From Flavobacterium sp. (GTDB lineage: Bacteria > Bacteroidota > Bacteroidia > Flavobacteriales > Flavobacteriaceae): 64,000 nucleotides of DNA. The translations under genes and the position numbers were made by a program. The stretch covers positions 1 through 64,000 of the forward strand of contig NZ_JAIXSL010000015.1 in NCBI RefSeq assembly GCF_027484705.1, read 5' to 3'. Below are positions 51,865 through 60,576 of this stretch, one piece after another (position 1 is the first letter of the stretch; the number at the start of each line of letters is the position of its first letter). The notes beneath the pieces are model-generated. The model was not told the origin of the DNA, did not search any database, and saw only the letters and a list, made by a program, of their open reading frames with translations.

Positions 51865-52986
51865 ATGATTAAATTTTTAGACCTCCAGAAAATCAACGCT
51901 CAATATGCTGACGAACTCAAAAAAGCGGCTTCAGAAGTGATCGATTCGGGTTGGTTTTTGATGGGCGGCAAACTCACGAGTTTCGAAAATAAATTAGCCA
52001 ATTACGTCGGCGCTTCGCATGTGATTGGTGTTGCGAATGGTCTCGATGCGCTGCGTCTGATTCTAAAAGCGTACATCGATTTGGGTGTCATGTCAGCGGG
52101 CGACGAAGTGATTGTTCCGGCGAATACTTATATCGCATCCCTTTTGGCGATTTCGGACAACCATTTGAAACCAGTTTTGGTGGAACCGAATAGCGCTTCT
52201 TACAACCTCGACATCGATTTGATCGAAAAAAGTATCACGCCCAAAACCAAAGCCATCATGGTCGTGCATTTGTACGGTCAGGTTTGTTGGAGTAAAGATT
52301 TGGAAGTTCTGGCTAAAAAACACAACCTCAAAATTATCGAAGACAACGCCCAAGCGATAGGAGCCGAATGGAACGGAATCAAAACCGGAAATTTAGGCGA
52401 TGCTGCGGGTTTCAGTTTTTATCCCGGAAAAAATTTAGGCGCTTTAGGTGATGCAGGTGCTGTAACCACCAACGACAAAGCTTTGGCAGAGCAAGTCCGC
52501 GCTTTAGGAAATTACGGGAGCAAACAAAAATACGTCAATGAGTTTCTAGGTTTGAACAGCCGACTTGATGAAATTCAGGCTGCTTTCCTAGAAGTCAAAT
52601 TGAACAATATCGACGCTGAAAACCAATACAGAAGAAAACTCGCTGCGACTTATTTGAATGGAATTACGAATCCCGATATTCAATTACCGGTTCCCAATAA
52701 TGCTTCATTCCAACCGGAAGAAAATACAGAACACGTCTGGCATTTGTTCGTCATCCGCCACAAAAGAAGAAATGAATTGCAGGAATACCTGACGCAAAAT
52801 GGCATCCAGACCCTGATTCATTATCCGATTCCGCCGAACAAACAATTGGCTTATCAGGAGTTGAACCATTTGGATTTTCCGATCACCAACGACATTCACG
52901 AAACGGTGTTGAGTTTGCCCATCAGCCCGGTTTTAACCGAAGCCGAAGTTGCGACCGTAATCGATGCCTTGAACCGTTTTAACTAA
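51865..52986 (+). CDS. fdtB: dTDP-3-amino-3,6-dideoxyhexose transaminase (FdtB/QdtB type)
   Basis: A 373-residue PLP sugar aminotransferase of the DegT/DnrJ/EryC1 family, full length: [63 protein letters not shown] and the PLP lysine K189 in [17 protein letters not shown]. The [11 protein letters not shown] form is typical of FdtB/QdtB/DesV enzymes that aminate 3-keto-6-deoxyhexoses. With rfbB and the FdtA-like cupins it completes the route to dTDP-Fuc3N or dTDP-Qui3N. 8 bases before the ABC exporter permease. Confidence 0.88.
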   Translation: MIKFLDLQKINAQYADELKKAASEVIDSGWFLMGGKLTSFENKLANYVGASHVIGVANGLDALRLILKAYIDLGVMSAGDEVIVPANTYIASLLAISDNHLKPVLVEPNSASYNLDIDLIEKSITPKTKAIMVVHLYGQVCWSKDLEVLAKKHNLKIIEDNAQAIGAEWNGIKTGNLGDAAGFSFYPGKNLGALGDAGAVTTNDKALAEQVRALGNYGSKQKYVNEFLGLNSRLDEIQAAFLEVKLNNIDAENQYRRKLAATYLNGITNPDIQLPVPNNASFQPEENTEHVWHLFVIRHKRRNELQEYLTQNGIQTLIHYPIPPNKQLAYQELNHLDFPITNDIHETVLSLPISPVLTEAEVATVIDALNRFN

Positions 52987-52993
52987 CATAAAA

Positions 52994-53851
52994 ATGAACG
53001 ACACTACAGAAATGCAGGAATGGGAATCAGAAATCAAAGCTGAGGATTCGCTGTTTTCCATCAATTTTAAAGAAGTCTGGCAATACCGCGATTTGCTATT
53101 GATGCTGGTCAAACGCGATTACATTTCGACATACAAGCAAACCATTCTCGGCCCGATTTGGTTTTTCGTGCAGCCGATACTGACGATGATTATTTACGTG
53201 ATTCTGTTTGGTCAGATCGCAAAATTATCGACCGATGGCGCGCCGCAAATCGTGTTCTATTTATCCGGAATCACGATTTGGAATTACTTTTCAGAATCGT
53301 TGACCAAAACTTCTTCCGTATTCCGCGACAATGCAGCGATTTTCGGCAAAGTGTATTTTCCGAGATTGATTATGCCTTTATCGATAGTGGTTTCGGCGCT
53401 GATTAAATTTGGAATCCAGTTTACTTTGTTTATTGCCGTCGTGCTTTATTACACGTTCATCGAGCACCGCATCGAACCCAATGTGTGGGTTTTAGCCACG
53501 CCGTTTCTATTGCTGTTGATGTCGTTGTTTTCGTTGGGATTGGGAATGATTTTCTCTTCGATGACGACCAAGTATAAAGATTTAGTGTTTTTATTGACGT
53601 TCGGAATTCAGTTGTTTATGTACGCGACGCCAGTGGTTTACACGATGAATTCGATTCCGTTGAAATACCAATGGCTCGTCAAGGCCAACCCGCTTACGGG
53701 AATATTTGAATGTTTTCGTTATGCCTATTTGGGATCGGGAAGTTTCCATCCGGGCAGCTTACTTTATAGCACAGGTGTCATTATTATTTTGCTGGGTTTC
53801 GGCGTTGTCATTTTCAACAAAGTCGAGAAAAGCTTTATGGATACCGTCTAG
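52994..53851 (+). CDS. wzm: ABC-2 type polysaccharide exporter permease (Wzm)
   Basis: A 285-residue inner-membrane protein with about six helices. The cytoplasmic N-terminal part (FKEVWQYRDLLLMLVKRDYI) and the first helix region (KQTILGPIWFFVQPILTMII) are typical of TagG/Wzm/KpsM-type transporters; FRDNAAIFGKVYFPRLIMPL and LVKANPLTGIFECFRYAYLG are further family stretches. It exports a finished lipid-linked polysaccharide together with the ATPase at 53888. This means at least one polymer here follows the ABC-dependent route. Confidence 0.92.
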   Translation: MNDTTEMQEWESEIKAEDSLFSINFKEVWQYRDLLLMLVKRDYISTYKQTILGPIWFFVQPILTMIIYVILFGQIAKLSTDGAPQIVFYLSGITIWNYFSESLTKTSSVFRDNAAIFGKVYFPRLIMPLSIVVSALIKFGIQFTLFIAVVLYYTFIEHRIEPNVWVLATPFLLLLMSLFSLGLGMIFSSMTTKYKDLVFLLTFGIQLFMYATPVVYTMNSIPLKYQWLVKANPLTGIFECFRYAYLGSGSFHPGSLLYSTGVIIILLGFGVVIFNKVEKSFMDTV

Positions 53852-53887
53852 TTCACCCAATTAAATTCTATTTTATAATTCATCCGA

Positions 53888-55207
53888 ATGAAAAAATTAG
53901 CGATAAAAGCTGAAAATATTTCCAAACAATACCGTCTCGGCGAAGTCGGAACCGGAACCTTGAGCCACGATTTGAACCGTTTTTGGCACAAATTGCGCAA
54001 CCACGAAGATCCTTATTTGAAAATCGGGGATTCCAATGATCGCAGCAGCAAAGGCGACAGTGATTACGTCTGGTCTTTACGAGACATCAATTTTGAAGTC
54101 GAACAAGGTGATGCTTTAGGGATTATCGGACGCAACGGTGCAGGAAAAAGTACGTTGCTCAAATTGTTGAGTAAAGTAACCAAACCCACGACAGGAAATT
54201 TTAAAATCAACGGAAGGATTGCTTCGTTATTGGAAGTCGGAACGGGTTTCAATCCCGAAATGACCGGCCGTGAAAATATTTATCTCAACGGAGCCATCTT
54301 AGGAATGCGCCGCCAGGAAATCACACGCAAACTCGACGAGATCATCAGTTTCTCAGGCGTCGAACGTTATGTAGATACGCCGGTAAAACGCTATTCTTCA
54401 GGAATGTACGTGCGTTTGGCGTTTGCCGTAGCTGCGCACCTTGAAAGTGAAATCCTGATTGTTGATGAAGTGCTTGCTGTCGGTGACGCCGAATTCCAAA
54501 AGAAATGTCTCGGGAAAATGGGTGACGTTTCTAAAGGCGAAGGCAGAACCGTCTTGTTTGTGAGCCACAACATGAGTGCCATCGACGCACTTTGCAATAA
54601 AGCTTTGATGCTTGAAAACGGAAGCGTATTGGCGCAAGGCAAAACCAAAGACATCATCGCGATGTATTTCAAAAGCAACAGCCTTGAGGAAGGATTGTTT
54701 GATATCGGAAGGGTCGATGCGAGCGAAGTCGTGGTGATCAACCGTTCAAAACTCATGACTAGTTCCGGAAAAATTACCAAAGATTTTGAATTTGGCGACA
54801 GCATTACCGTTGAGGTTGAACTCGAATGTACTGAGATCATCAAATCGCCTTACTTCATCATACTCGTGAGAACCATCAATGGCAGTTTGTTTGGTGCCAC
54901 CGGAATGCTCGACGGTTACCGGCCTGAAACGCTCAAAGAAGGTCTGAACACCATCAAATGTACGTTTTTTAACCCGCAACTTTTGCCTGGAACATATTAC
55001 ATTCACATGGGCATACGCGCCGCCGACGGCTTGACATTGTTGACCAATTCTAAAGATATCGCGACGTTCAACGTCATGGGCAGTCTAGTCGATAAAGGCC
55101 TCAATGGCACACTGGCTGATTCATTGGCCAATGATTCAGTTTCTCCGCTGGTACCTTACCAATGGGAATTCGAAAATGGAAAAATTTATAATTTTAATTC
55201 AAAATAA
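53888..55207 (+). CDS. wzt: ABC exporter ATP-binding protein with C-terminal glycan-binding domain (Wzt)
   Basis: A 439-residue protein. The ATPase domain (about 1-265) has Walker A GIIGRNGAGKSTLLKLLSKV (about 77-96), signature RYSSGMYVRLAFAVAAHLES and Walker B EILIVDEVLAVGD, and switch His in VLFVSHN. The C-terminal 170 residues form a beta-rich domain like the Wzt carbohydrate-binding domain (FGDSITVEVELEC, GTYYIHMGIRAADGLTLL), which in O-antigen exporters recognises the capped non-reducing end. Such a domain implies chain-end recognition, possibly of a methyl or acyl group added by enzymes in this cluster. Confidence 0.92.
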   Translation: MKKLAIKAENISKQYRLGEVGTGTLSHDLNRFWHKLRNHEDPYLKIGDSNDRSSKGDSDYVWSLRDINFEVEQGDALGIIGRNGAGKSTLLKLLSKVTKPTTGNFKINGRIASLLEVGTGFNPEMTGRENIYLNGAILGMRRQEITRKLDEIISFSGVERYVDTPVKRYSSGMYVRLAFAVAAHLESEILIVDEVLAVGDAEFQKKCLGKMGDVSKGEGRTVLFVSHNMSAIDALCNKALMLENGSVLAQGKTKDIIAMYFKSNSLEEGLFDIGRVDASEVVVINRSKLMTSSGKITKDFEFGDSITVEVELECTEIIKSPYFIILVRTINGSLFGATGMLDGYRPETLKEGLNTIKCTFFNPQLLPGTYYIHMGIRAADGLTLLTNSKDIATFNVMGSLVDKGLNGTLADSLANDSVSPLVPYQWEFENGKIYNFNSK

Positions 55208-56218
55208 ATGTTAGACAACAAATCAATATTAATCACTGGTGGTACAGGTTCTTTGGGAAAAGAGCTCACGAAAACCATCTTAAAGAAATGGCCTAACATC
55301 AAAAAACTGGTCATTTATTCCAGAGATGAGCAGAAACAATTTCAGATGGCTCAGGAATTTCCAGAATCCAAATATCCGGCAATCCGTTATTTTATTGGCG
55401 ATGTTCGTGATTTGGAACGTTTGAAAAGAGCTTTCAACGGTATCGATTACGTCATTCACGCAGCAGCGATGAAGCACGTCCATATCGCGGAATACAATCC
55501 GGATGAATGTGTGAAAACCAATATCGGCGGTGCGGACAATGTCATCAAAGCGTGTTTGTCATCCAACGTGTCAAAAGTGGTCGCGCTTTCAACAGACAAG
55601 GCTTGTGCGCCGATCAATTTATACGGAGCGACGAAACTGACTTCGGATAAATTGTTCATTGCCGCCAACAATATCAAAGGTTCGCAGGACATTAAATTTT
55701 CAGTAGTGCGCTACGGTAATGTGATGGGTTCTAACGGATCCGTCATTCCTTTTTTCATGGAGAAAAGAAAAGAAGGCGTGTTGCCGATTACCGACCCAAA
55801 CATGACGCGTTTCAACATTTCGCTCGAAGGCGGCGTGGATATGGTATTGCATGCGCTCGAAACAGCTTGGGGCGGCGAATTGTACGTTCCGAAAATACCG
55901 TCATATAAAATCCTCGATGTGGCGCAAGCGATTGGTCCGGAATGCGAACACAAGATTTGCGGCATTCGTCCCGGAGAGAAAATCCATGAGGAAATGATTA
56001 CTTCCTCGGATTCGTTCACAACTTATGATTTGGGGAAATATTACGTGATTTTGCCTCAGGTTACGACTTGGAATTTGAATGCTTATATCGAAAAATTCAA
56101 CGCGAAATTGGTGCCTCAAGGATTCAATTACACTTCAGGCGACAACACCGAATGGGAAACTGTAGATTCGTTGCGCGCCCTGATCAAAGAACATTTATAC
56201 CCTGATTTTTCAGCCTAA
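55208..56218 (+). CDS. pseB: UDP-N-acetylglucosamine 4,6-dehydratase (inverting), PseB
   Basis: A 336-residue SDR enzyme, first step of pseudaminic acid synthesis. Motifs: SILITGGTGSLGKELTKTIL, IYSRDEQKQFQMAQEF, YVIHAAAMKHVHIAEYNPDE, catalytic STDKACAPINLYGATKLTSD and YGNVMGSNGSVIPFF. It starts at the base after the Wzt stop. It differs from the FlaA1/CapE-type retaining dehydratases, and pairing with PseC next door supports the inverting PseB call. Confidence 0.94.
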   Translation: MLDNKSILITGGTGSLGKELTKTILKKWPNIKKLVIYSRDEQKQFQMAQEFPESKYPAIRYFIGDVRDLERLKRAFNGIDYVIHAAAMKHVHIAEYNPDECVKTNIGGADNVIKACLSSNVSKVVALSTDKACAPINLYGATKLTSDKLFIAANNIKGSQDIKFSVVRYGNVMGSNGSVIPFFMEKRKEGVLPITDPNMTRFNISLEGGVDMVLHALETAWGGELYVPKIPSYKILDVAQAIGPECEHKICGIRPGEKIHEEMITSSDSFTTYDLGKYYVILPQVTTWNLNAYIEKFNAKLVPQGFNYTSGDNTEWETVDSLRALIKEHLYPDFSA

Positions 56219-56223
56219 TCGAT

Positions 56224-57414
56224 ATGATACCTTACGGAAAACAAAATATTACAGAAGAAGACATTCTCGCGGTAAGCCAAGCGCTTAAAGGTGATTTCCT
56301 GACGCAAGGCCCAACGATTCTTGAGTTTGAAAAGTTATTTGCCGATTATATCGGTTGCAAATATGCAGTAGCTGTAGCCAACGGAACCGCGGCTTTGCAT
56401 TTGAATGCTTTGGCGTTGAACGTAAAGCCCGGCGACAAAGTCATCACGACACCGATTACGTTTGCCGCTTCAGCGAATTGCATTCGTTATTGCGGCGGTG
56501 AAGTCGTTTTTGCCGACATCGATCCCGACACTTATTTGTTGGATATCTCGAAAGTGGAAGCTTTATTGAAAGCCGCTCCAAAAGGAACTTACCAAGGTAT
56601 TGTACCTGTAGATTTCGCAGGACGCGCCGTCGATTTGGAAGCGTTTAGAAAGCTCGCCGACCAATACGGTTTGTGGATTATTCAGGATTCGTGCCATTCA
56701 CCAGGCGGTTATTTCATCGACAGTAAAGGCCAAAAACAAAATTGTGGCAACGGAAATTTTGCCGATTTGGCGATTTTCTCTTTTCATCCGGTGAAGCACA
56801 TCGCAACAGGCGAAGGCGGCATGATCACGACCAACGACGAAAAACTCTATAAAAAATTATTGGAACTCAGAACGCACGGAATCACTCGTGATGCGAGCAT
56901 TTTCCAAAATTCGGTTTCTTTTGCTGCGGGTCAGGAAGTTCCCGAAAATTCGGCTTATCCGGGTTGGTATATGGAAATGCAGACTTTAGGCTACAACTAT
57001 CGTTTTACCGATTTTCAGGCGGCTTTAGGCATCAGTCAATTGTCGCGCGCGCATCAAGGGCTCGAAAGAAGAAAAGCCATTGCTAAAAAATACAACGAGC
57101 ATTTTTCAAGCAATACTAATATAAAAGGACATTCAGGTTTTGTCGAAGGCCACGCTTACCATTTGTATGTGATTGAAGTCGAAGACCGTTTAGGATTGTA
57201 CAACTTTTTGCGCGAACACAAAATCTTCGCCCAAATCCATTACATTCCGTGTCATTTGATGCCGTATTACCGACAATTCGGATCGAAAGAAGGCGACATG
57301 CCGAATGCCGAAACTTATTATAAACATTGCATCAGTTTGCCAATGTTCCCAACGCTTACCGATGAAGAACAGGATTTCGTCATTGCCAAAGTGAATGATT
57401 TTTTAAACCAATAA
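56224..57414 (+). CDS. pseC: UDP-4-amino-4,6-dideoxy-N-acetyl-beta-L-altrosamine transaminase, PseC
   Basis: A 396-residue PLP aminotransferase that aminates the PseB product at C4. Family start MIPYGKQNITEEDILAVSQA; phosphate-binding AVANGTAALHLNALAL; QDSCHSPGGYF; PLP lysine K191 in AIFSFHPVKHIATGEGGM; and the C-terminal HYIPCHLMPYYRQFG. All expected residues are present. 5 bases after pseB and 4 bases before pseF. Confidence 0.95.
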   Translation: MIPYGKQNITEEDILAVSQALKGDFLTQGPTILEFEKLFADYIGCKYAVAVANGTAALHLNALALNVKPGDKVITTPITFAASANCIRYCGGEVVFADIDPDTYLLDISKVEALLKAAPKGTYQGIVPVDFAGRAVDLEAFRKLADQYGLWIIQDSCHSPGGYFIDSKGQKQNCGNGNFADLAIFSFHPVKHIATGEGGMITTNDEKLYKKLLELRTHGITRDASIFQNSVSFAAGQEVPENSAYPGWYMEMQTLGYNYRFTDFQAALGISQLSRAHQGLERRKAIAKKYNEHFSSNTNIKGHSGFVEGHAYHLYVIEVEDRLGLYNFLREHKIFAQIHYIPCHLMPYYRQFGSKEGDMPNAETYYKHCISLPMFPTLTDEEQDFVIAKVNDFLNQ

Positions 57415-57418
57415 CCAG

Positions 57419-58117
57419 TTGAAAAGAATCGCAATCATTCCCGCACGCGGCGGCAGCAAAAGAATTCCAAGGAAAAACACCAAGCTTTTTTTCGGGAAAC
57501 CTATTGTAGCTTATTCGATTGAAGCGGCGTTGCAAAGCGGTTTGTACGATGAAGTGATGGTGTCTACGGATGATGCTGAAATCGCTGAAATCGCCAAGCA
57601 ATACGGAGCCAAAATTCCATTCCTGCGCAGCGAAAAAAACAGCAATGATTTTGCGACAACCGTCGATGTTTTGACGGAAGTTTTAGATTGGTATCGCAAT
57701 AATGGACAAGAATTCGGGCAAGGAACGTGCATTTACGCTTGCGCGCCGTTCGTAAATCCTAAACTGCTTCAGGATTCTTTTGCGCTTTTAAATCAAAAAA
57801 ACTGCGATTGCGTTTTTCCAAGTTTGGCATATTCGCATCCGATTCAGCGCGCTTTGAAAGTTTCCGGTCAAGGTAAAATCGAACCTTTCGACGCGTCGAG
57901 TTCGAATACCAGAACACAGGATTTGGAGCAAGCTTATTTTGACGCGGGCATGTTCTACACTTTCAATGTAGATCGATTGCTGGCCACCAAAAGTTTGAGA
58001 ACCGAAAATACGTTCACGATTGAAATCAACGATTTATACGCCCAAGATATCGACAATGAAAACGACTGGATTTTAGCCGAAATGAAATACAAATTATTCT
58101 CAAATGCGAGCTTATAA
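57419..58117 (+). CDS. pseF: Pseudaminic acid cytidylyltransferase, PseF
   Basis: A 232-residue CMP-nonulosonate synthetase. TTG start at 57419 (MKRIAIIPARGGSKRIPRKN, the CTP-binding signature). Further on are DDAEIAEIAKQYGAKIPFLR, the CACAPFVNPKLLQDSF stretch and the C-terminal FTIEINDLYAQDIDNENDW typical of PseF. It activates the nonulosonic acid with CMP for transfer to the glycan or a surface protein. Placed before pseI, with two acyltransferase-type genes between. Overlaps the next gene by 14 bases. Confidence 0.92.
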   Translation: MKRIAIIPARGGSKRIPRKNTKLFFGKPIVAYSIEAALQSGLYDEVMVSTDDAEIAEIAKQYGAKIPFLRSEKNSNDFATTVDVLTEVLDWYRNNGQEFGQGTCIYACAPFVNPKLLQDSFALLNQKNCDCVFPSLAYSHPIQRALKVSGQGKIEPFDASSSNTRTQDLEQAYFDAGMFYTFNVDRLLATKSLRTENTFTIEINDLYAQDIDNENDWILAEMKYKLFSNASL

Positions 58118-58661
58118 ATGCTTATCGACTCAAGTTTTTACGAACGAAGGATTTTCGATTGAGCCGATCCGCGATGAAGATAAATACGCGATTCTAAAAA
58201 TCAGAAACGAGCAAATCTATCATTTGCGCCAAGCCAAACCACTTACCGTGGAAGCGCAGGAAAATTATTTTGCAACCGTAGTTTCAAGTTTGTTCGAACA
58301 GGAACATCCGAACCAATTGTTGTTTTCATTTTTTGAACACGGCGAATTTATCGGTTACGGCGGTTTGGTACACATCAATTGGATTGACAAAAATGCCGAA
58401 ATTTCATTTGTGATGAAAACTGAACTTGAACAAGATTATTTCATCCGCAATTGGTCGAATTATTTAAAGTTGATTGAAGAAGTCGCTTTCAAGGAACTTC
58501 AATTCCATAAAATATACACTTACGCGTTCGATCTGCGGCCACATTTATACGAAGCCATGGAAGGTTCGGGCTATTATGAAGAAGCGCGTTTGAAGGAACA
58601 TTGCTATTTCAATTCCAAATTCATCGATGTGGTGATTCATTCTAAAATTTCGAATCCATGA
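58104..58661 (+). CDS. GNAT acetyltransferase in the PseH position
   Basis: A 185-residue single GNAT domain: FSIEPIRDEDKYAILKIRNE, LLFSFFEHGEFIGYGGLVHI (acetyl-CoA loop region), then AEISFVMKTELEQDYFIRNW and a C-terminal YEAMEGSGYYEEARLKEHCY segment. PseH N-acetylates the 4-amino group of the PseC product; position and fold fit, but sequence similarity to the Campylobacter enzyme cannot be judged by eye. The neighbouring formyltransferase could use the same amino group, so it is open which acyl group ends up there. Overlaps both neighbours by 14 and 4 bases. Confidence 0.7.
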   Translation: MRAYKCLSTQVFTNEGFSIEPIRDEDKYAILKIRNEQIYHLRQAKPLTVEAQENYFATVVSSLFEQEHPNQLLFSFFEHGEFIGYGGLVHINWIDKNAEISFVMKTELEQDYFIRNWSNYLKLIEEVAFKELQFHKIYTYAFDLRPHLYEAMEGSGYYEEARLKEHCYFNSKFIDVVIHSKISNP

Positions 58662-59518
58662 AATTAGGCGTTCTCGTTAGCGGCAATTTGGGAAACATCG
58701 TGTTGCGTCATTTGTATGCGCAGCAAGAGATTGTATTCGTTTTTACGGATTCAAAGTCAGATTCTATTATTGAATTCTGTAATGAAAAAGGCATCGATAT
58801 TTTCATCGGCAATCCCAGAAAAGGCAAGTCGCAGGAATTTTACGAAAACAAACCGATTGACGTATTGGTTTCTGTGAATTATTTGTTCCTTATCGAGAAA
58901 GATTTAATCAATCATCCGTCGATTTTAGCGTTCAACATTCATGGTTCTTTGTTGCCTAAATACCGCGGAAGAACACCGCATGTCTGGGCGATCATCAACA
59001 ACGAAACCAAAACCGGAATCACGGCGCATCTGATTGACGAAGGCTGCGACACGGGCGACATCATCGAACAAATCGAAATTGAAATCAATAGTCAAGATAC
59101 CGGCGCTGACGTTCTCAATAAATACAACGACCAATACATCCCTTTAATTGATAAGGTTTTGCATCGCATAGAAAATAACACCCTTGTTGCGCAACCACAA
59201 AACCACAACGAAGCCACTTATTTCGGAAAAAGAACTCCCGAAGATGGCAACATCGATTGGAATTGGCAAAAAGAACGCATTTACAATTGGGTGCGCGCTC
59301 AGGCATTTCCTTATCCGGGCGCTTTTACGCATCTTGACAGCAACAAAATCACCATCGATAGCATTGGGTTTTCGAATGTAGGATATGAATACGATATGCC
59401 GAACGGATTGGTTTTATCCGCGAATCCATTTTTAGTAAAAACGCCCAACGGTGTGATTCAAATTGACAAATTCAGAGCAATCGATTTCGAGGTAAAAGTC
59501 GGATTGATCTTGCAATAA
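58658..59518 (+). CDS. Formyltransferase-family enzyme in the nonulosonic acid cluster
   Basis: A 286-residue protein with the formyltransferase N-domain and a short C-domain, as in methionyl-tRNA or sugar N-formyltransferases. The catalytic triad is present: N93 and H95 in AFNIHGSLLPKYRG, and D131 in DEGCDTGDII. A C-terminal piece (ATYFGKRTPEDGNIDWNWQK, then AFPYPGAFTH) is of the FMT/ArnA type. It sits between the GNAT gene and pseI, so it probably formylates an amino group of the PseC product or the finished nonulosonate from 10-formyl-tetrahydrofolate. N-formylated pseudaminic acids are known in some bacteria. Overlaps the GNAT gene by 4 bases. Confidence 0.78.
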   Translation: MKLGVLVSGNLGNIVLRHLYAQQEIVFVFTDSKSDSIIEFCNEKGIDIFIGNPRKGKSQEFYENKPIDVLVSVNYLFLIEKDLINHPSILAFNIHGSLLPKYRGRTPHVWAIINNETKTGITAHLIDEGCDTGDIIEQIEIEINSQDTGADVLNKYNDQYIPLIDKVLHRIENNTLVAQPQNHNEATYFGKRTPEDGNIDWNWQKERIYNWVRAQAFPYPGAFTHLDSNKITIDSIGFSNVGYEYDMPNGLVLSANPFLVKTPNGVIQIDKFRAIDFEVKVGLILQ

Positions 59519-59532
59519 TATTAGAAAAAAGT

Positions 59533-60573
59533 ATGAAAATAGGAGATTTTATAATTGATAAAGACAGTCCGGTGTTCATCATTGCGGAACTTTCCGCGAA
59601 CCACAACGGTAGTTTAGACAATGCTTTGGCAACCATCAAATCTGCCAAAAGAGCTGGCGCGGATTGCATCAAATTGCAGACTTACACCGCCGATACGCTG
59701 ACTTTAGATTCGAACAAAGAAGATTTTGTGATTACCGGAACGATTTGGGATGGCAAAAAATACCACGAATTGTATCAGGAAGCCTACACGCCTTGGGAAT
59801 GGCACGAAGCCTTATTCAAAGCCGCGGCTGAAGAAGGATTGATTTGCTTTTCATCGCCATTTGACAAAACAGCGGTTGATTTTTTGGAAACCTTAAATGC
59901 TCCGGCGTATAAAATCGCTTCTTTCGAAATCACCGATATTCCATTAATCGAGTATGTAGCTTCAAAAGGAAAACCGATCATACTTTCCACAGGAATTGCA
60001 CAGGAAGAAGATATCGAACTCGCGCTTGATGCTTGTCACCGCATGGGAAATCATGATGTCGCATTATTGAAATGTACGTCAAGTTATCCCGCGCCGATTG
60101 ATGAAGCGAACATGTGTATGGTCAAAGATTTGGCCGAACGATACAACGTCATTTCCGGACTTTCCGACCACACTTTGGGAAGCACCGTGCCGATTGTAGC
60201 AACAGTTTTCGGGGCTAAAATCATCGAAAAGCATTACATCATTGACCGCGCCATTGGAGGGCCGGATGCGACTTTTTCGATGAACGAGGAAGAATTCACC
60301 GCGATGGTTAAAGCCGTCCGTGAAGCTGAAAAAGCGATTGGCGTCGTCGATTATCATTTGACTGAAAAACAAGCCAAAGGCAAAGATTTCAGCCGTTCGT
60401 TATACATCGCTGAAGATGTCAAAGCAGGCGAGATGCTTACAGAAAAAAACCTGCGCTCGGTACGTCCTGGTTTTGGTTTGCATCCTAAATATTACCACGA
60501 GCTTTTGGGCAAAAAAGTAAATACCGATATAGAAAAAGGCACGCGGATGCGTCTCGATTTCATCCAAAATTAA
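59533..60573 (+). CDS. pseI: Pseudaminic acid synthase, PseI
   Basis: A 346-residue NeuB-family enzyme that condenses the 6-deoxy-hexose derivative with PEP. The TIM-barrel NeuB domain carries FIIAELSANHNGSLDNALAT, GADCIKLQTYTADTLTLDSN and SSPFDKTAVDFLETLNAPAY; it continues with LKCTSSYPAPIDEANMCMVK, SGLSDHTLG and EKHYIIDRAIGGPDATFSMN. A C-terminal SAF (antifreeze-like) domain follows from about 290 (FSRSLYIAEDVKAGEMLTEK). The TLDSN and IGGPDATFSM forms fit PseI rather than NeuB or LegI. Its PEP comes from enolase. Confidence 0.93.
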   Translation: MKIGDFIIDKDSPVFIIAELSANHNGSLDNALATIKSAKRAGADCIKLQTYTADTLTLDSNKEDFVITGTIWDGKKYHELYQEAYTPWEWHEALFKAAAEEGLICFSSPFDKTAVDFLETLNAPAYKIASFEITDIPLIEYVASKGKPIILSTGIAQEEDIELALDACHRMGNHDVALLKCTSSYPAPIDEANMCMVKDLAERYNVISGLSDHTLGSTVPIVATVFGAKIIEKHYIIDRAIGGPDATFSMNEEEFTAMVKAVREAEKAIGVVDYHLTEKQAKGKDFSRSLYIAEDVKAGEMLTEKNLRSVRPGFGLHPKYYHELLGKKVNTDIEKGTRMRLDFIQN

Positions 60574-60576
60574 AGC

